Positions 1 through 7,904 are shown, numbered from the stretch's first letter. The stretch: 64,000 nucleotides of DNA from Sphingomonas ginsenosidivorax (GCF_007995065.1 NZ_VOQR01000001.1:1677001-1741000); one strand, 5' to 3'. The notes: a model not told the origin generated them from the sequence alone. Translations and numbers: made by a program.

Positions 1-212
1 GCTGGCGGCAGGTTCCGCATATCGGCGGCAGCTACAGCCACGCGCGTGTCGGCCAGGCCGGGCAGCGCGCGGTGCTGGCGGCGGCGATCGACGATCGCCT
101 CTTCTTTGCGGGCGAGGCGTGCCATGCCCACGACTTCTCGACGGCGCACGGCGCGTACGAGACCGGGGTCGCCGCTGCACGCGTGATTTGCCAGCGCCGC
201 GCGATCGCATAA
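1..212 (+). CDS. Flavin-containing amine oxidase family protein, C-terminal fragment
   Basis: The open frame enters from the left edge and ends at TAA 210-212; about 70 residues are visible. The segment LFFAGEACHAHDFSTAHG matches the conserved C-terminal FAD-binding stretch of flavin monoamine oxidases (GE, then a hydrophobic or small residue, then G-AY-SG). The protein would oxidise an amine using FAD, probably in the cytoplasm; the substrate cannot be told from this part. mtgA starts 9 bases downstream on the same strand, so the two may be co-transcribed. The N-terminal Rossmann motif lies outside the window. Confidence 0.85.
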   Translation, partial: WRQVPHIGGSYSHARVGQAGQRAVLAAAIDDRLFFAGEACHAHDFSTAHGAYETGVAAARVICQRRAIA

Positions 213-221
213 GGAGCGACG

Positions 222-902
222 ATGGTCGCTCGCATCCTCCGCATTTCGCTCAAGGCCGGTCTGGTGTTCGTGCTGGTGACGGTCGCCTGGGTTGGGCTCT
301 ACCGCTTCGTGCCGCCGCCCTTCACCTGGACCATGATGGGCGACGTCATCGCCGAACGCGGCGTCACCAAGGACTGGATGCCGCTGTCGCAGATGGACCC
401 CGACATGCCCCGAGCGGCGATCGCCGGCGAGGATGCGCGGTTCTGCACGCATAACGGCTTCGATTTCCGTGCGATGGCCGGCGCGGCGGCACGCAACGCC
501 AAGGGCGGGCGGATCCGCGGCGGGTCGACGATCAGCCAGCAGACCGCGAAGAACGCTTTCCTGTTCCAGGGCGGTGGTTACCTGCGCAAAGCGTTCGAGG
601 CGTATTTCACGGTGCTGATCGAGGCGCTGTGGGGGAAGCGGCGGATCATGGAAGTGTATCTGAACATAGCCGAGACCGGGATCGGCACGTACGGCGCGAA
701 CGCCGGGGCGCTGCGGTATTTCCACCACGACGCGTCGAAGCTCTCGCCGACCGAGGCGGGCCGGATCGCCGCGGTGTTGCCGCTGCCCAAGAAGCGCGCG
801 GCGATCGATCCGCGTGGGTTCGTTCGGCGTCATGGGAATACGCTGTCGCGCCGGGTCGGCACGGTGCGGAACGACGGGCTGGATGCGTGCCTGAAGGGGT
901 GA
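222..902 (+). CDS. mtgA: Monofunctional biosynthetic peptidoglycan transglycosylase
   Basis: A 226-residue glycosyltransferase family 51 protein that polymerises lipid II into glycan strands at the periplasmic face of the inner membrane. An N-terminal membrane anchor covers roughly residues 9-28. The GT51 motifs follow in order: GEDARFCTHNGFDF with the catalytic glutamate, RGGSTISQQTAKN, RKAFEAYFTVLIE and KRRIMEVYLNIAE. No transpeptidase domain follows, and the length is normal for MtgA. The ATG at 222 is preceded by AAGGAG at 211-215. The stop codon overlaps the GTG of the next frame, which suggests translational coupling. Confidence 0.95.
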   Translation: MVARILRISLKAGLVFVLVTVAWVGLYRFVPPPFTWTMMGDVIAERGVTKDWMPLSQMDPDMPRAAIAGEDARFCTHNGFDFRAMAGAAARNAKGGRIRGGSTISQQTAKNAFLFQGGGYLRKAFEAYFTVLIEALWGKRRIMEVYLNIAETGIGTYGANAGALRYFHHDASKLSPTEAGRIAAVLPLPKKRAAIDPRGFVRRHGNTLSRRVGTVRNDGLDACLKG

Positions 903-1138
903 CGCGGGATGCGGTGATGGCGCTCGTCGACCGGCGGGCGCCGGAGGCGACGGTCTGTCCGAGCGAGGTGGCCAGGGCGATTGCTACCACGGCGGATGCG
1001 TGGCGCGACGCGATGCCGGCGGTTCATGCGGCCGTCGACGGGCTGGTGGCGGATGGGGTGGTGAGTTTGAGTTGGAAGGGTGTGCCGCTTGCGGTGCGGG
1101 CGGGACCGTACCGGATCAGGCGGGTGCTGCCCGAGTAG
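899..1138 (+). CDS. DUF3253 domain protein
   Basis: A short 79-residue protein. The order ALVDRRAPEATVCPSEVARA, then WRDAMPAVHAAVDGLVADG, then a basic strand ending in RAGPYRI, fits the DUF3253 family, a winged-helix-like small domain found in many alphaproteobacteria. The proposed GTG start at 899 overlaps the mtgA stop (GTGA); an ATG at 917 is the alternative start but would trim the first helix. The function is unknown. A role in DNA binding is inference from the fold-like pattern only. It is probably coupled to mtgA. Confidence 0.75.
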   Translation: MTRDAVMALVDRRAPEATVCPSEVARAIATTADAWRDAMPAVHAAVDGLVADGVVSLSWKGVPLAVRAGPYRIRRVLPE

Positions 1139-1145
1139 CCCCCTG

Positions 1146-1232
1146 CCGTTCGTGCTGAGCGAAGTCGAAGCACTGTCCCAAGGCGGATGCGCTCGGCGAT
1201 AGGTGCCCTTCGACTTCGCTCAGGGCGAACGG
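1146..1232. repeat. Palindromic intergenic element (CTTCGACTTCGCTCAGG type)
   Basis: Two arms of about 23 bases, 1148-1170 and 1207-1229, are inverted copies with two mismatches (core CTGAGCGAAGTCGAAG). The element sits between two convergent genes, so it may serve as a bidirectional terminator. There is no T-run. Confidence 0.7.
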
Positions 1233-1245
1233 AGTTAAAACTGGC

Positions 1246-1569
1246 TCAGAACGGCAGCTTGAAGCCCGGCGGTAGCTGAAGCCCGCTGGTCATCTTGGAC
1301 ATTTCCGTGCCCGATACCGCGTCCGCCTTCGCGCGCGCGTCGTTGAACGCCGCGGTGAGCAGGTCCTCGAGCATCTGCTTCTCGCTCGCCACCATCAGCG
1401 AATCGTCGATCGCGATGCCGATGATACGGCCCTTCGCGGACGCCTTCACCTTGACCAGCCCGCCGCCCGACGCGCCCTCGACCTCGATCGTGTCGAGATT
1501 GGCCTGCGCCTTTTCGAGCTCGCTCTGGACGTTCTGCGCCATGGCGAGGATTTCATCGATATTCTTCAT
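1246..1569 (-). CDS. ybaB: YbaB/EbfC family nucleoid-associated protein
   Basis: A 107-residue protein of the YbaB/EbfC family, a dimeric DNA-binding protein usually encoded just after dnaX. The N-terminal helix (MAQNVQSELEKAQANLDTIEVEG) leads into the conserved GGGLVKVKASAKG strand pair. The C-terminus is the usual MTSGLQLPPGFKLPF. Its ATG overlaps the dnaX stop by four bases (ATGA), so the two are coupled. recR, the common third member of this group, is absent here; mtgA and the DUF3253 gene face it convergently. Confidence 0.93.
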   Translation of the reverse strand: MKNIDEILAMAQNVQSELEKAQANLDTIEVEGASGGGLVKVKASAKGRIIGIAIDDSLMVASEKQMLEDLLTAAFNDARAKADAVSGTEMSKMTSGLQLPPGFKLPF

Positions 1570-3236
1570 GCGTTGCTCCGTTGGCCGGGCCAGGTTTCGA
1601 GTTCCGCGTCGGGGAACGCCTCGCGCGCGGCCTTCATCATGGGGGAGTCCATATAGCGCTGCTTGTTCGCTGCGTCAGCGGCGTCCTGCATCTCGCGCAA
1701 GGTCGGCTCGCCCGGGGCATCGGCCATCGTCACGCGCCACGCCTGCTGCGTCAGCGCCTTCAGCGCGGCACCGAACTCGGCGAGCGTATCGGCGGAGATA
1801 GGCCGGCTGCCGCTGAGCACGATCTCCGGCGGGGCATAGCTGACGACGCGGGCGCTGTGGCGCAGCCGCGCGGCGATCGCGATCGAGCCGCTGTCGTCGA
1901 GCCGGTTGACCAGCGCCTCGAAGGTGTCGGGGAACACCGGGCCGGTGGCGACGGGTTCGGGCGCCGGCGCCGGGGCGGGCGTCGGTGCGGCAGGAGCTGC
2001 GATCGTGGCCACAGGCGCGCCGCTCGCGATCTGCCGGGCGAGCTCGCCGGGATCGGGCAGGCTCGACGCATGGATCGCGCGGAGCAGCGCCATTTCCGCC
2101 GCCTCGATCGGCAGCGCAGCCTTGGCGACCTCGTCATGGCCCTTGAGGAACAGCTGCCAGAGCCGGTGCAGCGACGGGAACGACAGCGCGGCCGCCCAGT
2201 CGGCCCGCGCCGCGCGCTCCTCCATCGGCTGCGCTGCGTCGGGCGGCGTCCCGACCTTGGTCAGCGTGATCCCGTGGACCGTCTCCATCAGCGAACGCAG
2301 CACCGAGACGGGATCGACGCCGTAATCATATTGCCGCCGCAGCGACGCGAGCGCACCCGCTGCGTCCGTGTCGAGGATCAGGCCGAGCAGGTCGCGCACC
2401 GCGCCGCGATCGGACAGGCCGAGCATCTGCCGCACCGCGTCCGCGGTGACGCCCGCGCCGTCGAGGCTGCCATGTGCGATCGCCTGATCGAGGATCGACA
2501 GGCCGTCGCGCGCGGAGCCTTCGGCGGCGCGGGCGATCAGCATGAGCGCCTCGGGTTCGGCGACGACACCCTCCTGCTCGGACACCCAGGCGAAATGCGC
2601 CGCCAACTGCTCGGCGGAGATGCGGCGCAGGTCGAAGCGCTGGCAGCGCGACAGCACCGTGACCGGGACCTTGTTGACCTCGGTTGTCGCGAACAGGAAT
2701 TTCACATGCGCCGGCGGTTCCTCCAGCGTCTTCAGGAGCGCGTTGAACGCGTTCTTGGTGAGCATGTGGACTTCGTCGATGATGTAGATCTTGAAGCGCG
2801 CGCTGACCGCCGAATAGCGCGACGCGTCGATGATCTCGCGGACGTCGTCGACGCCGGTATGGCTGGCGGCGTCCATCTCGATCACGTCCATGAACCGCCC
2901 CTCGGCGATCGCGCGGCACGGTTCGCAGACGCCGCAGGGGTCGATCGTCGGGCCGCCCTGCCCGTCCGGGCCGATGCAGTTGAGCGCCTTGGCGATCAGT
3001 CGCGCGGTCGACGTCTTGCCGACCCCGCGGACGCCGGTCATCAGGAAGGCATGCGCGAGCCGGTCGCGCTTGATCGCGTTGCCGAGCGTCTGGACCATCG
3101 CGTCCTGGCCGATCAGTTCGGAAAAGGTCTGCGGCCGATATTTGCGCGCGAGGACGCGGTAGGCGGCGTCGGGCGCCCTGGTCGCGGGCTGCGGCGGTTC
3201 GCCGAGGTCGAAGGAGTCTGACATTGCGGATGTCAT
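1566..3236 (-). CDS. dnaX: DNA polymerase III subunit gamma/tau
   Basis: A 556-residue clamp-loader ATPase of the replication holoenzyme. Walker A is GVRGVGKTST near residues 68-77. The zinc-binding cysteines are in CIGPDG...CGVCEPC, Walker B/DEAD-like is IIDEVHMLTKNAFNALLKTLEEPP (split here as IIDEVHML and FNALLKTLEEPP), and the sensor stretch is LSRCQRFDLRRI. An Ala/Pro-rich linker at about 405-430 precedes the tau-like C-terminal domain, so this is the long form. An internal ATG four codons in (3224) is an alternative start; neither start has a strong ribosome-binding site. It overlaps ybaB downstream. Confidence 0.96.
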   Translation of the reverse strand: MTSAMSDSFDLGEPPQPATRAPDAAYRVLARKYRPQTFSELIGQDAMVQTLGNAIKRDRLAHAFLMTGVRGVGKTSTARLIAKALNCIGPDGQGGPTIDPCGVCEPCRAIAEGRFMDVIEMDAASHTGVDDVREIIDASRYSAVSARFKIYIIDEVHMLTKNAFNALLKTLEEPPAHVKFLFATTEVNKVPVTVLSRCQRFDLRRISAEQLAAHFAWVSEQEGVVAEPEALMLIARAAEGSARDGLSILDQAIAHGSLDGAGVTADAVRQMLGLSDRGAVRDLLGLILDTDAAGALASLRRQYDYGVDPVSVLRSLMETVHGITLTKVGTPPDAAQPMEERAARADWAAALSFPSLHRLWQLFLKGHDEVAKAALPIEAAEMALLRAIHASSLPDPGELARQIASGAPVATIAAPAAPTPAPAPAPEPVATGPVFPDTFEALVNRLDDSGSIAIAARLRHSARVVSYAPPEIVLSGSRPISADTLAEFGAALKALTQQAWRVTMADAPGEPTLREMQDAADAANKQRYMDSPMMKAAREAFPDAELETWPGQRSNA

Positions 3237-3460
3237 AGCGTGTACGAGGCGCGGTGTCGAAGGATGGCTGGACTTGCGGAGTCGGCGGCGGCGGGGACGG
3301 GGGCGGGGGCGGGAGCAGGGTTGGTAGCGGGGGCGATTCGGACGGTCGTTTCGCGCCGGAAGTTGAGGAAGTTGACGCTACGTACCTCCCTGGTTTGCCC
3401 CTTGCGGCGATTTTCGCCGGTGGCCTGCTGGATGCGCGACTCGGTGGCGTGGCTGGTCAT
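3233..3460 (-). CDS. Small hypothetical protein upstream of dnaX
   Basis: A 75-residue frame with no recognised family. It has a basic N-terminal half, a segment VNFLNFRRETTVRI, an Ala/Pro linker (APAPAPVPAAAD), and a short C-terminal tail. Its stop overlaps the dnaX ATG (ATGA), an arrangement typical of coupled genes. An AAGGAG lies 13 bases before the ATG, and a 4-codon frame (MPDA) with ideal spacing from that AAGGAG ends on the same ATGA. It may be real or a leader region between the SRP RNA gene and dnaX. Confidence 0.4.
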   Translation of the reverse strand: MTSHATESRIQQATGENRRKGQTREVRSVNFLNFRRETTVRIAPATNPAPAPAPVPAAADSASPAILRHRASYTL

Positions 3461-3650
3461 GCGTCTGGCATGACTCCTTGGCGGCGTGTAGGACAGAGCA
3501 ATCGGCGCACCGTCCTTGCCCCTCCGGGATCGCTACAGCGTTACCGAGCACCGACGTCGAAGAAACATGAATGGCGCTGCGGCTGAGCCGCATCGTCAGT
3601 CGGCGCTTTGCGCCGCTGGGCGCGCTCACGTTTGCTTGCAAACGTTCGCG

Positions 3651-3745
3651 GTGGGAGCCGGGACGACCCGCGGCGAAATCGTTGTGGCTGCTTCCTTCCG
3701 GATCTGACCAAGTTGGCGACGACCACGTCCGCCCGACTCCCGCGG
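3651..3745 (-). ncRNA. ffs: Signal recognition particle RNA, small bacterial (4.5S) type
   Basis: Read on the minus strand, the segment contains GGTCAGATCCGGAAGGAAGC (3709-3690), the conserved domain-IV core that binds Ffh. The flanks pair: GGGAGTCGGG (near 3742-3733) with the GGCTCCC/CCCGGCTCCC end (near 3652-3661), as expected for a roughly 95-nt hairpin. The RNA scaffolds Ffh for co-translational targeting to the membrane. Its place upstream of dnaX on the same strand agrees with other alphaproteobacteria. The exact ends are estimated from the helix. Confidence 0.9.
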
Positions 3746-3798
3746 CGCATATGGCGGGGTCGGGCGGGATGTTCAAGCCGGATTAGCGGCCTCCGTCA

Positions 3799-4032
3799 TC
3801 AGCGACGGATGCGGACCGTGCGGCAGACCCGCTGGCGATGGCCGTGGCGCCAGACATTGTTGCAGACCCGGCGGGTGGTCACGCGGTGGCGCCCATAGCC
3901 GCCGCCGTTGTGGCGAACGACGGTGCGTTCGTGGACGATGGTGCGCTGCGCCGATGCCTCGGCCGCGATACCCACGGGCGCGAGCCCGGTCAGGGCGACG
4001 AGGCCCGCAGCGGCGATGGTGAACAGCTTCAT
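3799..4032 (-). CDS. Small secreted basic protein
   Basis: A 77-residue protein with a clear Sec signal peptide (MKLFTIAAAGLVALTGLAPV, cleavage probably after EASA near residue 28). The mature part is about 50 residues, rich in Arg and His, with two cysteines (RRVCNNVWRHGHRQRVCRT) that could form a disulfide. No known domain was recognised. AGGAG lies a few bases before the ATG. The downstream neighbour on the same strand order (4100-4408) is another small basic exported protein, so the two may be related in role, perhaps in the envelope. Confidence 0.75.
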   Translation of the reverse strand: MKLFTIAAAGLVALTGLAPVGIAAEASAQRTIVHERTVVRHNGGGYGRHRVTTRRVCNNVWRHGHRQRVCRTVRIRR

Positions 4033-4099
4033 GGGATACTCTCCTAAGCGGACCTAAACGATCCGCCGATACAATGTTACAGAAGCGAAACGGTTCCGC

Positions 4100-4408
4100 T
4101 CAGCGGTAAACGCGGAAGCAGCGCCGGACCGGTCCGTAATAGCCGCGCTGGACGCGACAGACGACGCGCGAGCGTCCGTACCCGCGATACCCGCCCCGAT
4201 AGCCCCCGCGATACCCGTAGCCGCCGCGATACCCGCGATAACCGCCCCGGTATCCGCGATAGCCGCGGTCGCCGCGATAGCCGCCGCCGTGCCAGCCGTG
4301 ACCGCCGCGATGGCCGTCCCATCCATGCCGCTGCGCATCCGCGGGGGTCGCACCGAGCGCACCGATCGCGAGTGCACCGGCACCGAGCATAGCAATAATC
4401 TTCATCAT
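4100..4408 (-). CDS. Secreted Gly/Tyr/Arg-repeat protein
   Basis: A 102-residue exported protein. The signal peptide MMKIIAMLGAGALAIGALG ends near ATPADA. The mature part begins with His/Gly-rich sequence, then has about eight YRGG or YRGY repeats (mature residues about 25-65), and ends in a basic tail with two cysteines (VVCRVQRGYYGPVRRCFRVYR). The start at 4408 is chosen because AGGAG (4413-4417) is well spaced for it; a start five codons further upstream has no such site. The function is unknown. A low-complexity RNA, DNA or glycan-binding role is only inference. Confidence 0.75.
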   Translation of the reverse strand: MMKIIAMLGAGALAIGALGATPADAQRHGWDGHRGGHGWHGGGYRGDRGYRGYRGGYRGYRGGYGYRGGYRGGYRGYGRSRVVCRVQRGYYGPVRRCFRVYR

Positions 4409-4573
4409 CGTTACTCCTCTCAAGGCCTCCTACATCGAGGCGATGACAGGGTAATCCGCTCGGCCGCGTGCACGTTCCCTGAACCCGCTGTTGTGGAAGT
4501 GTAAGGTTTGCTGACGCGCCCGTCGTATCCCCTCCGCCGTCCCGACGCTGGGGACGACGGAACCGCGAGAGTG

Positions 4574-4879
4574 TTAGCCTGGCATCCGCACGGTCAGCCC
4601 GTCGAGCGCGGCCGTCAGCCGGATCTGGCAGGCGAGACGGCTCGTGCGCGTGGCATTGGACGCGAGATCCAGCATATCCTCCTCGTCCTCGGTGGCCGGC
4701 GGCAGGCGCGCGAAGTCGGCGGCATCGACGATGACGTGGCAGGTCGCGCAGGCGAGATCGCCTTCGCACGTACCCTCGAGCGGCTGGCCGTCCGCCTGCG
4801 CGACGTCGAGCAGCCGCGCGCCGTCGTCCGCGACGACGCTGCTGGTGGTGCCGTCACGGCCGATGAAGTGGACGATCAT
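4574..4879 (-). CDS. 2Fe-2S ferredoxin (adrenodoxin type)
   Basis: A 101-residue ferredoxin with the plant/ISC-type cluster motif CEGDLACATC and a distal cysteine in RLACQIRLT, plus the DEEDMLD segment typical of the adrenodoxin-like branch. It transfers electrons to cytoplasmic iron-sulfur assembly or to oxygenases. The start at 4879 is preferred because AAGGA is eight bases upstream and the start overlaps the preceding stop (ATGA); ATG 4885 is the alternative. It is the third gene after two cysteine desulfurases, which points to iron-sulfur cluster building. Confidence 0.9.
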   Translation of the reverse strand: MIVHFIGRDGTTSSVVADDGARLLDVAQADGQPLEGTCEGDLACATCHVIVDAADFARLPPATEDEEDMLDLASNATRTSRLACQIRLTAALDGLTVRMPG

Positions 4880-5952
4880 GGCCATTGTCCTTCTGCCGCC
4901 GCGACGATCGTCGCGACCGCGTCGTCGAGTTCCGCCTCCGTCGTGTAGCGCCCGAAGCCGAGCCGGATGCTCGAGCGCGCCTGCGCCTCGGTCAATCCGA
5001 TCGCGCGCAACACGTGGCTGGACCGTCCCGACCCGCTGGCGCAGGCCGACCCTGCGGAGAAGGCGATATCGCGCAGGTCGGACATCAGCCGGTTCACGTC
5101 GAGACCGTCGCGGCGGATGTTGAGATTGCCGTGATAGCGATCATCGCGCGCTCCGTTCAGTGCCCAGTCCGGCCCCAGACGATCGAGCGCGAGCGACCAG
5201 AGGCGCCCGACATGCGCGTCATCCTCCGCAGCGCGTTCCGCCATCAGACGCGCCGCGACGCCGAACCCCGCGCAGAGCGCCGGAGACAGCGTGCCCGATC
5301 GGCCCGGTGCTTCCTGCCCGCCGCCGTGCAGCAGCGGCGCGAGCGCGACGCCGTCGCGGATCCACAGCGCGCCGATCCCCTTCGCCCCGTAGACCTTGTG
5401 CGCGGAGATCGCGACGAGGTCGACCGTGGCGGGGATCGCCACCCGCCCATAGCCCTGCACCGCGTCGCACAGCATCAGCGCGCCGGCCTCGTGCGCGATA
5501 TCCGCCAGCGCGGCGATCGGCTGGATCACGCCGATCTCGTTGTTGACGAGCATCGCCGCGACGAGGCCGGTGCCCGGCGCGATCGCCGCGCGCGCCGCAT
5601 CGAGATCGACGAGCCCGTCCGCGCCGACGGGCAGGATCGCGGACGGCCGCCCGCTCGCCTGCACGGTGTCGAGTACCGCGGCATGCTCGGTCGCCAGCGT
5701 GACGATTCCGCCGGTCGTGCCCTTGATCGCCCAGTTGAGCGCCTCGGTCGCGCCGCTGGTAAAGGCGACGCGGCCACCGGGCGGCAGCAGCGCCGCGACC
5801 TGATCGCGCGCCACTTCCACCGCGGCCCTGGCGCGGCGCCCCTCGCGATGCGGCGAATGCGGATTGGCGTGCTGCAATTCGAGCCAGGGGAGCATCGCGG
5901 CCAGTGCCTCGGGCGCGAGCGGGGTCGTCGCCTGGTAATCAAGGTAGGTCAT
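4876..5952 (-). CDS. Cysteine desulfurase (NifS/IscS-like), paralogue 2
   Basis: A 358-residue class V aminotransferase-fold enzyme that removes sulfur from cysteine to give alanine and a persulfide. The PLP lysine is in ISAHKVYGAKGIGAL and the catalytic cysteine loop is SAGSACASGSGRSSHVL. The N-terminus TYLDYQATTPLAPEALAAM is typical of the family. It overlaps the second desulfurase by four bases upstream and the ferredoxin downstream, so the three read as one operon. No scaffold protein (IscU or SufU) lies next to it. It is a diverged copy of the neighbour, not a recent duplicate. Confidence 0.92.
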   Translation of the reverse strand: MTYLDYQATTPLAPEALAAMLPWLELQHANPHSPHREGRRARAAVEVARDQVAALLPPGGRVAFTSGATEALNWAIKGTTGGIVTLATEHAAVLDTVQASGRPSAILPVGADGLVDLDAARAAIAPGTGLVAAMLVNNEIGVIQPIAALADIAHEAGALMLCDAVQGYGRVAIPATVDLVAISAHKVYGAKGIGALWIRDGVALAPLLHGGGQEAPGRSGTLSPALCAGFGVAARLMAERAAEDDAHVGRLWSLALDRLGPDWALNGARDDRYHGNLNIRRDGLDVNRLMSDLRDIAFSAGSACASGSGRSSHVLRAIGLTEAQARSSIRLGFGRYTTEAELDDAVATIVAAAEGQWP

Positions 5953-6959
5953 GCGGCGCGCCGCACGTCGCGCGCAGTGCGCGTCCAGAGGTCCGCGAAG
6001 CGCGCGACGTCATCGGCAGTGGTGGTCCAGCCGAAGCTGACGCGCACGACCTCGCCGGCGGCCTCCGGAGAATAGCCCATGGCGGCGAGGACGTGGCTCG
6101 GCCGCATGCTGCCCGACGAACAGGCGCTGCCCGCCGACACCGCGAACCCCGCCATGTCGAAGCGGATCAACTGCGCGGCCGACGACACGCCGGGCATGCG
6201 GTAGGCCGCGATCGTCGGGATCCGCGGTGCCTCTGCCACGACGATCTCGCCACCGCCAGCCAGGACCGCCGCGTCGAGGTCCGCGCGGAAGCCCGCCATC
6301 GCGTCGAACCAGTCGCGCGGCGCTTCCAGCGCGGCCGCGAAGCCGAGCGCCCCCGGCAGGTTCTCGGTCCCCGCACGATAGCCGCGTTCCTGGCCACCGG
6401 TCGGATCGAGCAGGCCGAGGTCGCGGACGAGCAGCGCGCCGATCCCCGGCGGACCGCCGAGCTTGTGCGCGGAGACGACGATCATGTCGGCATCGGGCAG
6501 CGGCATTTTGCCCGCGGTCTGCGAGCAGTCGCGCAGCGCGGACTGCGGTGCGTCCTGCAGCACCCCGGTCTCGCTGTTGGCGGACTGGACCGCGAGGAAA
6601 CCACCCGGCAGCGACCGTGCGACGCCGTCGGCATCGACCGGGATGATCGCCCCCTGCCCCGCGCGCAGCACCGCGTCATGCTCGACCGCGAGCCGGGGTA
6701 CCTCACCCCGGCCCCGGAGCCCCAGCGCGATCGCCTCGCTCGCGCCGCTGGTCAGGATGACGTGATGCGGCCAGTCGAGCGCCGCCGCGATCCGCCTGCG
6801 TGCATCCTCGAGCGCCGCGCGCGCCGCGCGACCCTCGGCATGCGGCGAGGACGGGTTCGCCCAGCGCGTCATGCCCTCCGCCACCGCCGCGATCGCCTCG
6901 GGGCGCATCGGCGTGGTCGCGGCGTGATCGAGATAGGTGCGGGCCAGGGTCGGTTCCAA
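5949..6959 (-). CDS. Cysteine desulfurase (NifS/IscS-like), paralogue 1
   Basis: A 336-residue PLP enzyme of the same family as its downstream neighbour. The PLP lysine is in VVSAHKLGGPPGIGALL, and the cysteine loop is SAGSACSSGSMRPSHVLAAMG. The proposed start is TTG at 6959, with no clear ribosome-binding site. The N-terminus reads RTYLDHAATTPMRPEA, so little can be missing. It is the first gene of a three-gene unit with the second desulfurase and the ferredoxin. The 80-base gap to the divergent hydrolase holds an AT-rich CTATATAG that could be a minus-10 region. Confidence 0.9.
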   Translation of the reverse strand: MEPTLARTYLDHAATTPMRPEAIAAVAEGMTRWANPSSPHAEGRAARAALEDARRRIAAALDWPHHVILTSGASEAIALGLRGRGEVPRLAVEHDAVLRAGQGAIIPVDADGVARSLPGGFLAVQSANSETGVLQDAPQSALRDCSQTAGKMPLPDADMIVVSAHKLGGPPGIGALLVRDLGLLDPTGGQERGYRAGTENLPGALGFAAALEAPRDWFDAMAGFRADLDAAVLAGGGEIVVAEAPRIPTIAAYRMPGVSSAAQLIRFDMAGFAVSAGSACSSGSMRPSHVLAAMGYSPEAAGEVVRVSFGWTTTADDVARFADLWTRTARDVRRAA

Positions 6960-7040
6960 TTGCGAAAAGAGGCGCGCGGCCTATATAGCGCGCATATTCC
7001 GTCACTCCACCCGAGTGCGCCTCCAGTCCGCGAGTGCTCC

Positions 7041-7697
7041 ATGCCAGAAGTCATTTTTCCCGGCCCCGAAGGCCGTCTCGAAGGTCGTTTCGCGCCGGGC
7101 CCGCGCCCGCGCGCACCCGTTGCGATGATCCTGCACCCGCATCCGTCGGCGGGCGGCACGATGAACAACGCGATCGTCCAGCAGCTCTACAAGACCTTCC
7201 AGCGCCGCGGCTTCGCGACGCTGCGGTTCAATTTCCGCGGCGTGGGCAAGAGCCAGGGCGTGTTCGACAACGGCGTCGGGGAATTGTCGGATGCGGCGAG
7301 CGCACTCGACTGGGTGCAGAGCTTCCATCCCGAGGCACAGACGACCTGGATCGCGGGCGTCAGCTTCGGCGCGTGGATCGGCATGCAGCTGCTGATGCGC
7401 CGCCCCGAGATCCGCGGCTTCATCTCGATCGCACCGCCGGCGAACCTGTACGACTTCACCTTCCTGGCGCCGTGCCCGTCGAGCGGGATCATCATCCAGG
7501 GCGAGGGCGACGAGGTCGCGACCCCGGGTGCCACGCAGAAGCTGGTCGACAAGCTGCGCACGCAGAAGCACATCACGATCCATCACGACACGATCCCGAA
7601 GGCGAACCACTTCTTCGAGCACGAGATGCCGCAGCTGATGGGCAGCGTGGACAAGTATCTGGACATGCGGCTGGACCCGAACTCGCCGATCCGGTGA
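7041..7697 (+). CDS. Alpha/beta hydrolase
   Basis: A 218-residue cytoplasmic hydrolase of the small dienelactone-hydrolase-like group. The oxyanion stretch HPHPSAGGTMNN comes first, then the NFRGVGKSQG strand-turn, the nucleophile elbow GVSFGAWIG (serine), an acidic region GEGDEVATP, and a late histidine in PKANHFFEHE. These make a complete Ser-Asp-His set. The ATG at 7041 directly begins the conserved part (MPEVIFPGPEGRLEGRF). It is transcribed divergently from the desulfurase operon. The substrate is not known; the family often has members annotated as putative thioesterases or esterases. Confidence 0.88.
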   Translation: MPEVIFPGPEGRLEGRFAPGPRPRAPVAMILHPHPSAGGTMNNAIVQQLYKTFQRRGFATLRFNFRGVGKSQGVFDNGVGELSDAASALDWVQSFHPEAQTTWIAGVSFGAWIGMQLLMRRPEIRGFISIAPPANLYDFTFLAPCPSSGIIIQGEGDEVATPGATQKLVDKLRTQKHITIHHDTIPKANHFFEHEMPQLMGSVDKYLDMRLDPNSPIR

Positions 7698-7704
7698 TCG
7701 CTCC

Positions 7705-7887
7705 GTCACCCTGAACTCGTTTCAGGGTCCACCGTGGCGCGGGCGTTGTCGTCCGTGGCGGGGTGGATGCTGAACCAAGTTCAGCATGACGGGTTCTTCG
7801 TCACCCTGAACTCGTTTCAGGGTCCACCGTCCCGCGAGCGTTGTCGTCCGTGGCGGGGTGGATGCTGAAACGAGTTCAGCATGACGG
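7705..7887. repeat. Two tandem copies of an 88-bp palindromic element
   Basis: Copies at 7705-7792 and 7800-7887 differ at few positions and are separated by seven bases. Each has an outer inverted repeat (CACCCTGAACTCGTTTCAGG at one end, GCTGAA...TTCAGCATGACGG at the other). The element lies between convergent genes. Confidence 0.85.
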
Positions 7888-7904
7888 AGGGGCATGACGG
7901 GGGA

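Noticed and set aside
1581..3221. Long open frame of 546 codons opposite dnaX
   Set aside because: It is the antisense shadow of dnaX; high GC makes long antisense frames. It has Arg/Ala-rich composition and no domain.
3378..3776. 132-codon frame across the SRP RNA region
   Set aside because: It runs through the conserved SRP RNA core, so it is unlikely to be a protein gene.
7705..7887. Possible CRISPR array from direct repeats
   Set aside because: Only two copies, each itself a bipartite palindrome with no uniform spacers; no cas gene in the window.
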